This document shows, piece after piece, positions 10,175 through 22,165 of a DNA stretch of 42,790 nt (position 1 is its first letter; each line of letters starts with the position of its first letter). This stretch comes from Scleroderma bovista. Taxonomy: Eukaryota > Basidiomycota > Agaricomycetes > Boletales > Sclerodermataceae. The DNA lies in assembly GCA_037178675.1 (NCBI GenBank), contig JAYMGJ010000079.1, forward strand, positions 1 through 42,790, given 5' to 3'. The position numbers and the translations under genes were made by a program. The notes beneath the pieces were generated by a model that saw nothing but the letters and a program-made list of their open reading frames with translations, did not search any database and was not told where the DNA came from.

Positions 10175-11849
10175 ATGGCAATAATGGTTGGGTCTCCAAT
10201 ACCAGCAGATGAACTCGGTAACGTGGAGGGGATATTAACAACAGTCCAGATGGAATGGGAAGCTCGCTGTAGGTACCCATTTACTACGAAGTCATGCGCT
10301 GAACGATGCACACTGCAGTGGCGGTTACTGTGTTCTTATTCTATGAGTTTTGTGAGCCAAATGCGGGTGCAACTTACTGGAAATGTATTCCTGACAATGT
10401 AACGGGTTAGTTCTGACCCTAGATCAAGAGGCATGTACTACAACAGCGCTGCTGGTGTCTTCCTGACCAACTCAATTACCCACCCTCAGATCGAGCACAT
10501 CTGGGTATTTCCTTTATTGTATGGATTCCGCACAACATGAGCTGACATGCCGGACAAAGAAGCATCGTTGGAGTCCACCCTCCACAATATATATATTCGT
10601 AGGAATTCCTGTAGTGTGGATGTCATTCCTGATTTCTGACCATAGGATGGATAGGTTCGGTACTTCGGAACGTTGTCTAATCTGTAAGTTATTCCTTTGC
10701 TATATGATGCATTACACATCGAAACTTGTATTCAATTCATAGAATTGCCACTGTCCGTACGTAGGACAGTCCTCGATGTGACTTCTCAGGCTGACGATTG
10801 GCGAAGTAAAGATCTTCGGACGAACAGACAAAGTGAGTTTAAAATAAACACCAGTGTTTGTATCAGCTGAGTTATGAAAGACGTACGGTATTGTTTCAGT
10901 TCTGACTTGAAGGTTATGCTGCTCAGCCTGAAGTATGTCGGTGTGATGATTTAGCTGTATGTTTGACCTCTTTCGTCATTTCTTTCCGTTAACAAAGTGG
11001 TACTAGGTCAATTCATGTTCGGCAATGACATCTGGGCAAGTTTTATTATTGTGTGGACAGTACAGGGTAAGTTTCAATACCACCGTCTAGCACGTCCTGC
11101 TGAAGTTAGCACAAGTGGTTCTGCAGATACGTCTTTATGCCCTTTATCATTGTTCGAAGAGATTCCTGGTCTTCATAGTTATATTTTTCGCTGCTGAAGT
11201 CGGCATCTCGCTGTGGATTGTGGTCGCGATGAGCCTTATAAATGGCGGTCCGTCAATTAGCTTTCGTTAAGATATTTTACCGTCTCAAGGTCTGATCTCC
11301 GCCATAGAGTCATTTATCGAGCACGTTTCAATTACAGGACGCCACCACAACGACGCATATGTGTGTTCCCATCACGTCATCCCTGCGTATGCATATATAT
11401 GGGTCCCCTGGTTTTCTTTTGATGCCATTCTGGCTGTGCTTGCCGTCTGGGCGGGTATTAAGTCAATACAGGAGACTTATTCTAGCCCAGCGAAGTTTAA
11501 CAGACCACGGCTGATCAATGTTCTGATTCAGGGAAATGTCATATACTTTTTCGGGTGGGCATTCTCACTGGCATGTCACTATTTTGAATAGGATATAACA
11601 ACACTGTGCAGCCCTCTCGTCGGATTCACTTTTTCTATGATACACATCACGAACCCCGAGATCGGGGGGCTCGCCAACACTTTCATCTTGGGTGTACCAA
11701 TCGCAATTCCTGTTGGTTGCCGTCTTATCCTTTCCATCCGGGAGGCGGCTTCTTCGCACCATTTACTATGTCCAATCTCTGGCCACATAACGAGTACATT
11801 CGTAGTTCAAGATGGGTCATGGAGGGGGGGAGATTGTCGCATTGTTTGA
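10175..11849 (+). CDS. DUF6533-type multi-pass membrane protein
   Basis: This belongs to a large, uncharacterised Agaricomycete family of roughly seven-helix membrane proteins with an N-terminal DUF6533 domain. Family marks appear in order across short exons. AVTVFLFYEFFLTLDQE with IEHIW is the DUF6533 core, joined over introns near 10275-10325, 10345-10407 and 10430-10490. RLYALYHCSKRFLVFIVIFF follows at about 11125-11190, then WVPWFSFDAILAVLAVWAG at 11400-11455, and finally GVPIAIPVGCRLILSIREAA near 11690-11750. The start MAIMVGSPIPADELG at 10175 is the best candidate. One junction needs a GC-AG intron (donor GCATGT at 10431), and another near 10615-10665 could not be resolved in frame, so partial decay is possible. 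Its function is unknown; the topology is only receptor-like. Confidence 0.55.
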
Positions 11850-11919
11850 TGTCTGTCAACTGCTAATATAACTCAGAACTCTCTTGATAGGTCAGTGGGA
11901 ATAAGAACGAGGCACAAAT

Positions 11920-12490
11920 CACCTTCCTTTTGGAAAGTCCTTTGCACCCCCAAAATCGACTCCGCTAACCTGCCAGAACTTGGCTTGGCATTTCTCCTTA
12001 CTCCTATCGTATTTTTCGCATCGTCGCGTCCACAGGTATATCCGTGTTCCATTGAACTTCTTCTTGGACGCCTTCGATGCTTCCTCGCACTTGCTCAAGA
12101 GAATGGTGGGACGGCCAATGGTCCCAGTCCCTGTTCCGCTCGGAATAGCCGTAGTACTTTGACCTCTCGTGACCACCGCAATCCAGACTGGCTTGTTACC
12201 TCTCGGTTTCGGTCGCAATCCCTCTTCCGCTGCTCTTTTCCATTGCAGCTGGGTTTCTTGCGTCTCTTGTTTGTGGTCGATGCACAATCTTCAGATGCAG
12301 CCTCGCGTATGTACTCCTTTTGTCTCTTGACAAACATTCGAAGTGAGTCACTTACTACTGAGGCGGGAACCACACTACTGAAGATCACTGGGAGAAAAAG
12401 ACCGTCGAACGCCAGAACACGCCAATGGAGTAATGCTGTTACTTGGAGAGAAATTATGGTCTGTCCGCAGCCGAGACACTGATTAATGAT
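11920..12490 (-). repeat. Chimeric repeat carrying a decayed PRP40 tail (copy B)
   Basis: Read on the minus strand, about 12350-11920 resembles the PRP40 C-terminal tail: FVKRQKEYIREAASEDCAST here against FVKRQKERIREAASEDGAST in PRP40, then a diverged arginine-rich region (KYDRSKEKC) with stops and frameshifts. Upstream of the FVKRQKE block, 12350-12490 is unrelated to PRP40. It closely matches the DNA beside copy C at 41570-41690 (both contain GGCGTGTTCTGGCGTTCGAC when read in the same sense). Copies B and C therefore share a junction between PRP40-derived and foreign sequence. It is not an intact gene. Confidence 0.75.
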
Positions 12491-12821
12491 AACTTAAATG
12501 GGTCAACCGCCACAGCTGAGTCCTGACCATGTTAGCGAGTGATCTCAAAATACAACTACTATGTCCCCCAAATGTCCCCAGTACGAAGGTAGAGCGCGTG
12601 TATATCATGATTCTGGTTTGTTTGGTTCTAATGGGTTAAGGCATTCGAAGAAGGAACCGGGCACATACAGGCATTTGGGCGTGTATAGCTACAAGGGAAC
12701 AATTGAACAAGATTGGACTACAAATACAAAGGGACCATGAGAACTGTAAATACAAGTAAATTGACACAAAGCAAAAGGAACGGGGCTTCGAGAGACACTC
12801 AGTGTAACAATTGTTGTCGCT

Positions 12822-13714
12822 TCATTTTTTTCTCCCGTACTTGCTCCTCTTCCATCCCTTGAGTCTTCCGCTCTTCGCATTCCCTAGCAATTCTTTCATC
12901 TTGTTCTGGGTAAAGATAAGTACAAGGAATAAGCAACTGGTGCCACTACCTTTTCCTTTTTAGTTTCCAGAGGTAACTCTGCAGTGTACACTTCATCATA
13001 CTTGGTGCAGACAGCATCAACAACATGGGCTATGTTAAAATCTGCCTGCCTTTCCTTTACTATCTGGCCTTCCATGCTCCCTGCTGCATTTGGGAAGATA
13101 CGGCCGATGCTGGTAAAGACGGTACGGGCGAACCAGAAGCATTGCGTTTGGTCCTCATTATAGTTACTGGGATGCGCACTGACAACGTTAAGGAGAGTGC
13201 AGAGTTGGTGAACAGATGGTCCTGTGTTTTGGGGGTATCTCCAGTTGGCAAGATGAGTGCGTACCGGCAATCTATTCAGCACTTTGGTTTGGAGTTCATC
13301 AGAATCATTGGTTACGAGGACATAGTCCAGACAATTAGGAATAAAATGGCATGACCAGAAAGGAGTTGAGAAAACGCCAGATTTGATTTCGACGTCATCC
13401 ACGATGACACCTCTACCAGCGTATACAGTTGCAGTGCGGTCACCAGCAGGTGAAACGATCTTGAAAGCCAGGAAGTCCTATTGAAGGCTTTGATAGTGGT
13501 AAACACTTAAGACGTAACACTGAGAGACTTTTGCAAGATGTGGCTCTATCAAAGTGCGCCAATCATCTGGAGTAAGTCTAACTTCGTCGCGACGCTGGAA
13601 CAGGCCAGGGATGGCCGTACGCAGATCGTTGAACAGGAAAGAAATCGTTTTGAACGTCACATAAGAGACGAGGTAAACGTAGATCAAGGCAACCTCAGGG
13701 GGACTTCGGAACAT
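12822..13714 (-). CDS. Uncharacterised protein with TQCFWFA motif
   Basis: I cannot name this gene. It resembles, from memory, expanded Agaricomycete hypothetical proteins with an NCYWFA-like motif. Spliced by eye, exon 1 runs MFRSPPEVALIYVYLVSYVT to EPHLAK. An intron of about 59 bp follows (donor GTCTCT), then DFLAFKIVSPAGDRTATVYA and the block GVIVDDVEIKSG. Next are PFWSCHFIPN, LLNVVSAHPSNYNEDQTQCF with WFARTVF, and a charged C-terminal region. A last intron near 12905-12950 leads to a lysine-rich end stopping at 12822. The N-terminal 20 residues are hydrophobic but lack a clear signal-peptide cleavage site. The order of a His (CHF) and then a Cys (TQCFWFA) recalls permuted NlpC/P60-like folds; that link is only a guess. 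Confidence 0.5.
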
Positions 13715-14484
13715 AGTGGGTGAGTTAGCCTAGCGGTGATCTCTAGGGGTTAGGGGTAAATATACCTTGCGCTGACCCCTATTAGGCAATATGAGGGGTT
13801 AAGACGTCATCGAGCGCTTGTCGATGTGAACTTGCAGAAAATGGCTGCGTCCCGAAATTTGAGGTTTGATGGGGCAGAGACTTTCACTCTTCAGGTCCAG
13901 AGTCCATCAATGATTGCCAATTCGTTTCACAGGCTAAATAAAATCTCATTGTAATATGAGGCCAACATGTGCTAATCGGAATCCACCGCAAAATTTGCCT
14001 TGGCAGAGATTGTACACATTCGCCAATCCTCTTCCAAATACCTGGGTCTCGATCATAACTGGTTACGCTGGTTACGAGACTCTGCCTTGTTTGATTATAA
14101 AATAGCCCCTGGCTCCAAGTGCAGTTCACGGATTCCTTATACAATAAGATCTCGTGGGTTTATTGGGAATTATGTAAAGAACAGTTTGGTGATGGACCCA
14201 CATATGAATCTTTGGATTAAGATGATTGCAAGGGGACGAAAGCGAAGTGCAAATAGAACATATGATGCCTGGGCTTGGAATGGTGGGCGTCGAAGAACAA
14301 TCACTTTTCCGAGGATCAACGTTGGAAACTCAGGGGACTCAGCCATAAGCCATCAAGGATACTTCTCAACGTCCAAGGCATCAACGATCCGTTATATCTC
14401 CCCCTCTTCCGGTGTTTCTGCCCTACGCCCCCTCTCCTCCTTGGTCTCCCTTGCCTTCTCAACTTCCGGATCATACCTGGCGCG
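13715..14484. other. Interval between two minus-strand genes
   Basis: This holds the 3' flank of PRP40 and the promoter of the 12822-13714 gene. An inverted pair lies near 13745-13800 (AGGGGTTAGGGGTAAATATA facing GACCCCTATTAGG and AGGGGTTAAG). A 162-codon frame at 14000-14488 (+) runs into the PRP40 antisense strand and shows no domain. About 14408-14484 is the part of the PRP40 3' flank that is duplicated in copy A. Confidence 0.4.
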
Positions 14485-17367
14485 CTAACAATAAATCAGA
14501 TTCGGGTCCACATAAAATCCACGTGGTTTTACCTTCTCGGCTCTGTCCCCATGTCTCGACGTGTCCTGTCTGTCGTCTCGACTTCGCTCGCGTTTCTCCC
14601 TACTCCTGTCGTGTTCCTCGTCCTCGTTCCCATATGGAGGTGCCTCGTCGTGTCCACGGCTATATCCGTGCTCCCGTGAGCTTTTTGGGCGTTTCCGATC
14701 CTCCCTCGCATCTCGTTCTTCACGAGAATGCTTAGACGATCGATGGTCCCTGTCCCTGTCCCGCTCGGAGTAACCGTAGTCTTTCGACTTCTCGTGACCA
14801 TAGTCGCGCGAGTGGCCATCATAGTCGTGTCGTGAAACCCGAGTATCACGGTCTCGATCACGGTCCCGATCACGATCCCGATCGCGTTCGCGTTCACGTT
14901 CCTTGTCTCGGTCGTAGTCGCGAACCTTGTCTCGGAACAACTCTCGGTCGCGGTCCCTGTCTCGTTCCCTCTCACGGTCTCGGTCGCGATCTCTATCCCG
15001 CTCTCTTTCTCCATCGCGGATAGGCTCCTTGCGTCTCCTGCTTGTGGTCGATGCACCATCTTCAGATGCAGCCTCGCGAATGCGCTCCTTTTGTCGCTTG
15101 ACGAACTTGGCAAACGCTGCCCGTCGACCTTCCTCATCCTCAATGGCTTTGTACTCTGGGAGATGCTCGATGAGGGGAACAGCCTTATGCATTGAGGATA
15201 TTTAATAAACTAAACGGTCATTTGGAACCAACGGCGTACCGATTCGTAAGGCGTGTTGATGTCAATGGGTTCGGGGAGTTTCTTAAGAGCATAGCGGAGG
15301 TCGTCCTGCAGGTGCCTCTGCCGACGTTCATGACGCTTCCTCTCCTCATGTTGCTTCTTGATCGCTTGCTCATGGAGCTTGTAGTTAAATGGAGGTTAGG
15401 TAAATTGTTGTAGTGCTGGACCTCCACTTACAGAGCGGAAAATCTCGTGGAGTTCATTTTCGCTGAGTTTCCCCCTCGATTCCGGATCCCTTCTTACCCT
15501 TGTTATGAATTCTTCCACTGTCGAATGCGGTGCGACAATTACAAGTCCTGACTTCGCTGCTTCCTCGGGTGACTCGTTCGGCGCCTCTATTTTACGAATA
15601 GATTCTTCAGCACTGGCGATCTTCGCATCGAACTGTTGGTCAAGTTGGTCGACTACATCCCAAAATAGCTCAAGTGGGTTGGATCCAGGTTTGCCGAGGA
15701 GGTTAAGGTAACGCTCATCTGTTGCAAAGGAGGGGTAGATCTGCCTCCATTTCGTGCGCGCCTTGATTTTACCCGAAGCGATGAGCTCCTGGAGAAGTCC
15801 CTGCACAGGGAATCAAGCAGCATTAGTATGCACCATTTCTAATGCGCTCATAAACATACCCTAAAGGCTTCCCGAGCTTTGCGCTCCGTACGCGTCTTTT
15901 CTACCTGTGTACGGCGCATCTGCTCTTCGAACTCGCGCTCCTTAACTCGGCTATAGTCCTCGAACGCGAGAAGGATATCAAGTGTAGGTAACTTGTGCAA
16001 CTCAGGGTCCTCTTTCCATTCCTCAGATCCAATGATCATCTCATGTGCTTTGCGCCAGCGTGTTAGTACATCGACTCCAAGTTCTTTGAAAAGGGCTACA
16101 ACTTTGGAGACGCTGCGGGCTCTTGCTGACCTTGTTTCTTGCTAACATCCACAGCGAAAATTAGCGAACAAAGGGACGAATGCGATAAGAGCAAAAACGC
16201 ACCACTTCCCGTTGCTTCAACTCTGTGACGTATTCATCAAATATTAGCTTTCGTTCTGCTTCAATCTTTGCCTGCTGCCAGATAGGATGCTGGGCAAAGA
16301 GTTTATCTGCTGTTGCAAACGTAGAGTAGTGGAACACATTAGGATTGCCCCTGAGCATATTCCTGATTGCAGGGCGCAACTTAGATAACCTTGCTTCTCT
16401 CTCTTCCTCTTCTTTTTGTCGCAATCCTTCTGTGTACTAAAGATCACGAGTACGTATTCAGTTATCCGGTCCATAAGTGGATAAACGAACGTACCTTTTG
16501 CCAAGCTGCCTTCTTCTCAGCAAGTGTATTCAGTGCTTTATACAGTGGATCGGTGATGACAGCTCTCATAGTCTGATCCCAACTCCAATCTGCGTCAACA
16601 CCTGCTTTCCTCAACAAGTGCATGAATGCCTTCTCAGCTTCTTCTATCGTGGGGAAGCCATTATGTGGAATAAGAGGGTCGTCTGGCAGGTTTGGACGAG
16701 CGGGGAGAATACTGGACGAAGAAAACGGAAGACTTGCACCATGAGTAATCAAAGCGGTTTCCGTGCCATTGGTCGGAGGAGGTGTACCGCTTGCTTCGGC
16801 GGAGCTTTCTGCTGCAGGGGGGCTGAAAGCACCATCAATATGGGGCGATGAAATGTGACAATGAAATGCCGTGACTCACACAGCGCTGGCTAGGACAAGC
16901 TGATTTCCCTTGGATTCCCGTTCAACCTTTTCAAGGAGAAGGAGAAGCTCATCTGGCATATCCCACTTGGACTCCTTGCTGTCGGTCTGAACAAGGGATT
17001 AGCTCACAGCATGGACATTCTATCCTGGATACATACGTTATAGTAGTATTTTCGCCCACCGGAGAAGTATTCCTTCCATTTTGTCTCGGATAACGCACGC
17101 TAAGTGCACACGACATGAGAAACACAGTATCAGGTGGGGAATGATCTGCATACCTCAAATGGAGTCTTCAGGTCTGCAAAGAGCGTTAGTATTAACGACT
17201 CAAAAAATGTCGATCAGTTCTCACCATCTGGCTTTTCCCAGACGCTCTCTCGTGATACCGTATTAAACCAATATGTGCGCCCTTCAGGATTGCGATGCTC
17301 AGTCTAGACGGTGCAACAGGAAAATGAGAACGACGACAATCAAACACCTTGTGGCACTCACCCACAT
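14485..17367 (-). CDS. PRP40: Pre-mRNA-processing factor Prp40 (WW and FF domains)
   Basis: Prp40 is a U1 snRNP component that links the 5' splice site to the branch-site factor and to the polymerase II tail. The start is ATG 17367 in a 6-nt first exon (ATG TGG). WW1 reads TEHRNPEGRTYWFNTVSRES followed by VWEKPD. WW2 (about 17080-16960) reads TKWKEYFSGGRKYYYN, then SKWDMPDELLLLLEKVERES. The FF domains follow: EAEKAFMHLLRKAGVDADWS (near 16660), KLRPAIRNMLRGNPNVFHYS (16390), ELGVDVLTRWRKAHEMIIGS (16080), LLQELIASGKIKARTKWRQI (15800) and ELHEIFRS. The last exon (about 15180-14485) encodes an Arg-Asp/Arg-Glu dipeptide tail, with runs such as ERERDRDRDRDRERERDRDR, ending GFYVDPNLIYC. About ten short introns are present. 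The final exon is the source of three decayed copies elsewhere in the window. Confidence 0.92.
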
Positions 17368-17755
17368 GGTTTCCAGAGAATTGCTAATTGACCCAAGAGA
17401 CCAAGTGTCTTCGTGAATGCCGCCGCTCGCTGCTTGGTGGTGAGTTTTCAATCGGAGGTCGAAATATTGTCAAAGGTCACGTGATTTCTCTCGCCCCGTA
17501 ATTCATTTCATTTTGATCAAGCAGGTGAGAATATCGCTGTATCGCTGAGGGTATGATATACACTCCAGTTCACTTTCTAAGAATTGTTCTCTGGTTCGAA
17601 TTTACAGTATCCTATAGTGGTCCCGTAACCCACATGTACATGAAGTCATTGCACTGTGATTGTAACGCAAATGTCAGTCACCATGCTCCCCTGTCATATG
17701 GCGCGACTTATATAGCTACTGAGGCGAGACAGGTCCAGTTGCTCATCCTAGCTCT

Positions 17756-20700
17756 CTATCCACTATATTTATACCTAACATGAATCGTCAGCAAGCGAAG
17801 CCAATAAAACACAATCATGCACGCACCATTTCGTTCTGCAAGTCGCGGCATGAGTAACGGAGACAAACCCTTGAGAAATGATGGACGAACCTTGTGGCCA
17901 CTGCCTCCTTCCGCACAACTCGCTTTGGATCGTCCAACACCTTGCCAAGTTCCTTTAGTACATGCACCTTGTGAGGGTGGAGCACGTCATAACGTATAAC
18001 ATCCGGCAGAAGGGCTAGGTATTTTAATGCAGCAACGCGAACTCGCTGCCGAGAATTTAAATGTTCAGTTGGTATGCAATGTGACATATTGGTAGACATA
18101 GATACTCACAGGGTCGGGCATTTCAGATACTGCGCTGTTCTTGAGCATCATGAATACGAGAGTAGATGCATAAGTTGACAAGGGGGTCTTCCCGTCTGTT
18201 GCAACATCAATGGTATTGCTGAGTGTGTTGATAATATCCAAACGAATTTCCGAATCCTCAAGATCGAGTCCCCGGATTAAGAGTGGTATCAACTGTAGAA
18301 CGTATGCTTAGGCGACGGAAGCTTTCTTGGCGTCGTCACTTACGCTTGGCATCTGCGAAAGGTATAAAGCCTTGGGGACCACATTAATCACAGAAGCCAA
18401 TGCCACAAGGTATGCTATCTCCCGTCTAGAACCTGCGAGCACAGTGCCCTGCATTAGTCATGTGTGGTCCTCAATGTGCCAGCTCACCAGTAACGTTTCC
18501 AGCCGCCTCCAAGATTCTTGGTAGCACGGAGTTGAAGTACTTTTGTGCGTATAAAATCTGGAGAATGATATTTCAGTTGGGAGTTGTCGCTGTGGTGACA
18601 CACGAACCTTCAGTACTGCACCATTGCGTTTTGTGAGTACATCGTCTCCAGTAGCTAGTTTCCCAAGCGCATGTGCTGCATCCCAGTCGATACTGTCGTC
18701 ATCGAGGAGAATAAAAAGCTTATCTACAAGAGGTGTCGCCGACGGATGTGAACGAACGAGCAGAGCCCTTGTAATCTAATAATTGGCTGAACGTAAGATA
18801 GTAGCGACCGATGACACCGAGACCGCGTACCGAAACCCAGATATCTAACGCATGGCGTCGATCGCTGGCAGGGGCACTGTGGTTGTTAAGGATGTCCGAC
18901 CAATAATCCTCGTTTTGATATGCAAGGAAATCAGTGACATCTTAAACATGTATCAAGCTCACGATGATCGATCAAATACAACGAAGGCTAACCGTCAACA
19001 TGTTTGTTCACCACAGAAGATAGAAGTTGCGATACAGCATCCCTCTGCGCCGTTGTGGACCCATCGGCACTGCACCAGCTTACAAGATCTTTGAGGTGTG
19101 TCGACAGCTTAGGAACACCTATCGAAACCTGGAAGGTAAGACTATCAACCTGGGCCAAGAGATAATATTAGAACTCAACACACTTCTTTTCTTGTAGGAA
19201 CATGCGCTGCGGCGTACAGGAGTATTGTATTTCGCTGCCGAGTACTTGCCCCTGCCTATTAACCAAAAATATAAACGGGCCATTTCCAAGAAGTAGAATA
19301 AAAGTAACAAACACCCATAGGTTTAAATGTCTCCGGTAAGGCAAACTCGCCGCCAGTGACTGATCTAACATGGCCGTTGAGATAGGCGTCAGCCAGAGCG
19401 CCCAAGAATTTGCTCTGCAACCTGGAATACCATTTGTGAATGTGGGGGGAAACCAGAATAGTGGGATAAACGACGCACTCAGTGGTGGACGCTTCGAGGA
19501 CTAGCCTTACAATCCGGGCAACTACACGCAGGAGACGTATGTCTGCGAACACTCGCTGGTCTGTTTCTACGGCAGCTTCAAGGCACAGTCTGAACAAGTG
19601 TGGAAGAAGCGTGTTGATGTACTTGGAAACATCAGAATCAGGGCGTGGCTTTGAAACCTTCGTAGAGAGTGTATCCGCAAGAGCGGTCAGTATGGCATGG
19701 GCGTACGCTGCAGTGGGTTCCATTTCATCGACATCCGATATTTTTTGTGGTGGTGGCATTGGAAGAGGTGAACAAAGTAGATTTAGCTTCGTCGTGAGGC
19801 GAATCACAAATGTCTCGAAAAGATCTGGGTGTGCACATAGAGTACTCAAGATAGTCAGAACACGCCAGTAGACTGTGCGCTGATGATGCTCTTCCCGAGG
19901 TGGAGCTTGATCAGGAAGAGTAAGAAATAGTGGGGGTAGGATCTGTGTTGCGATGTGCTGTGGCGACAAAATGGCTATGGACGATAGCAGCGACAGAACG
20001 TCAGTCCTTGAATTGGTCAGCCTGGCTCTCTATAAGAAGATGCGAGGAACCTACGTAACATCTTCTACTTCATCTGGTTCCTTGCAAACAAATTCGCCGA
20101 CCTCGAGGACTATGTATCCTATTTCATCATTCGTGAGAACGGAAGGAATATGTATTAATGCAGAAAGCCCATGAACAGCTGGTAGCCGGGTTCCTGGAGC
20201 CTTTAGACCAACAGTGAGTAGTCCGAGGATAGAATCCTTCGTGGGTGCAAGTAGGAGGTGTGCAAGACCACTTTCCGCTGTTACAGATTTATCGAAAGGA
20301 GTATCTGAAGCATTCGGTGCCAGAGAATTGAGAAGGTCGGTGAGAAGGCTAATCACAGACGCGCGGTTCAACGCCTCTCCGGGGTCATGGAATATCTTCA
20401 CCAGTTTCTCAACAGCCTGGGTAACCGCATATGATGAGAGGTTTGCTGTATGAAACAATAATTTCTGTCAGTTTTATCGTTGAATAATATCGAATCTAGG
20501 TTCACATACACGAGATGTTGATGAACGAGCACAATATCTTCATTCCCGCCTTCGCCTGTCCCTTCTCAGGCTCACTGATCGCCTCGTGGCAATCATTGCA
20601 GACAGTTCGAACCAGCTCGTCCATGCCATCAGGCTGCGCCTCCTCCGTCGCCATTGGACTAGATTGTAACACGCGCACGAAGGCTTGAAGGGTATCCAAC

Positions 20701-22039
20701 GCAGTTTGTTCTGTCAGCGGGTCCACCGGCTGGAAGATCTAAAAAGATGCTCAAGCCAATTGATTTCAGAAACCTAGACTGAGCACTACGAACCTCGAGC
20801 TTCAAAGCGCTCCATATCTTAGCCCCAAATTCACGAGCAGCTGATGGCCCGTAAGCAGGTAGGCACGCAGACATCGCACGGAGGGAATCTCGCTAAGTCA
20901 ATAAAGAATAAGAGAATTTTATGCTATCATTCCAAGTAATCTGACCTTAGTTATTGGTGAACCAGCAGTAAGCTTCTCCAAAAAGAGGGGAATTCCAAGA
21001 AGGCCGAAGGCAGGTGTCGCGCTCAAGCACAGTCTACAGGAGTTTGTAAGCAATACAGAGCACAATAATACCCCGCAGGCACGCACTGCAGGGAATCCTT
21101 GAGATTGTCGGCACTGATTCCATAAGGATCGTTTGGTGGAGGACGAAAAGTGATCGGAAAATAACAAAAGGTAATATCGAAGTAGTCCTGCATCGAACAA
21201 AGAAGGCTCAGCCGTAATAGAAGCCCAAGAAATTCTGCCACCTACGTCTACATGCTTTGAAATGTCAAGTTCTATGAGCACCAAGCGTGCAATGGCGAAG
21301 GCAACCATAAGATTCCTTGGATCCTTTTCCCCCGATGCTAACGAGGCATACCCGGCCACAAACCGATCTCCCATGGCTTTTAAATCAATCAGATAGGATT
21401 TTATCAGGGTTTCTATTATGTTGAAAACGAAGAAACGAGTGGACTGGACGAGCGCTCGCATCTTGACGTGGGTAAACAGGCTGGAAGAGTCGGTGATATA
21501 CTCGAGAAGAAATTGAGCAAACGACGTACGCATTGATGACATCAGGGACGTCAGAGGATGCCAGAGAAGGGGATTTGACCAAGTGAGAAAGACCCTTTAG
21601 TGCTGGTGTGATCGTTTCTGTATCCTCCAACTTGGAACAGTAGAATGTTGCCAGAACATGTACTGGCGTGTGGCTATTTGAGGCTGCGAACGCAGGAGTT
21701 ATCATAAATGATGTACCTGCCTGTCGGTTGAGTTTGTCCTTCGGACAGCGTTCGATGATTAGTGACAAAAACTGGACGCCTGCAACCAGGTCAGCAGAAC
21801 TGCTGAGAGGATTAAGACGACGCACCTTTCGTGCGCAGGGAATCATCGTCCGCGGTCAAATACTCCCCAAGTGCTTTGACGACGTCAATGAGGGTGCCTT
21901 GTCCAGAAGAAAGGACTGATAGAGGGAATGAGATTCTGTTCCACTGTCATGAGAAGAACGCACCTGAGACGACGTTGTCGAGTTCTGCATCTTTCTCTGT
22001 AGCTATCCAAGAGCGAATATGACGCTCTATTGTCTCCAT
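17756..22039 (-). CDS. MMS19: MMS19 / Met18 homologue (cytosolic Fe-S targeting, HEAT repeats)
   Basis: MMS19 is the scaffold of the cytosolic iron-sulfur targeting complex. It delivers clusters to DNA polymerases, helicases such as XPD, and other nuclear proteins. The start is ATG 22039 (METIERHIRSWIATEKDAEL). N-terminal domain blocks include GVQFLSLIIERCPKDKLNRQ, MRALVQSTRFFVFNIIETLI and DYFDITFCYFPITFRPPPND followed by PYGISADNLKDSLQ, a family hallmark. HEAT-like helices fill the middle (LPAVHGLSALIHIPSVLTND; LPHLFRLCLEAAVETDQRVF). The C-terminal domain reads RVRVAALKYLALLPDVIRYD and LKELGKVLDDPKRVVRKEAV. The most likely stop is at 17756. Many short introns interrupt it, and I did not fix each boundary. 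It lies 388 bp upstream of PRP40 on the same strand and diverges from the methyltransferase at 22166. Confidence 0.9.
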
Positions 22040-22165
22040 CACAGTGCACGATACGCTTTCAGTGGAGTGCTGGATGGTAAGAGATTAGATTTGAACGGAC
22101 TCGGGTGATCGTGACAGCATCGCGTCATTGCTGCATTTGACTGTCAATTTCTCAGTCTCAGTTTC
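22040..22165. promoter_or_regulatory. Compact bidirectional promoter, MMS19 / methyltransferase
   Basis: The MMS19 ATG (22039, minus) and the methyltransferase ATG (22166, plus) are separated by only 126 bp. This short interval must supply both 5' leaders and a core promoter for each direction, so a shared nucleosome-depleted region is likely. I see no TATA box. Confidence 0.55.

Noticed and set aside
11895..12482. 195-codon plus-strand frame
   Set aside because: It is antisense to the decayed PRP40-tail copy B. The arginine codons there leave the opposite strand open, as at 14561-14773 opposite PRP40 itself.
13740..13805. Possible small structured RNA or tRNA from the AGGGGTTAGGGG inverted pair
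   Set aside because: There is no tRNA A or B box and no cloverleaf; the pairing is short and imperfect.
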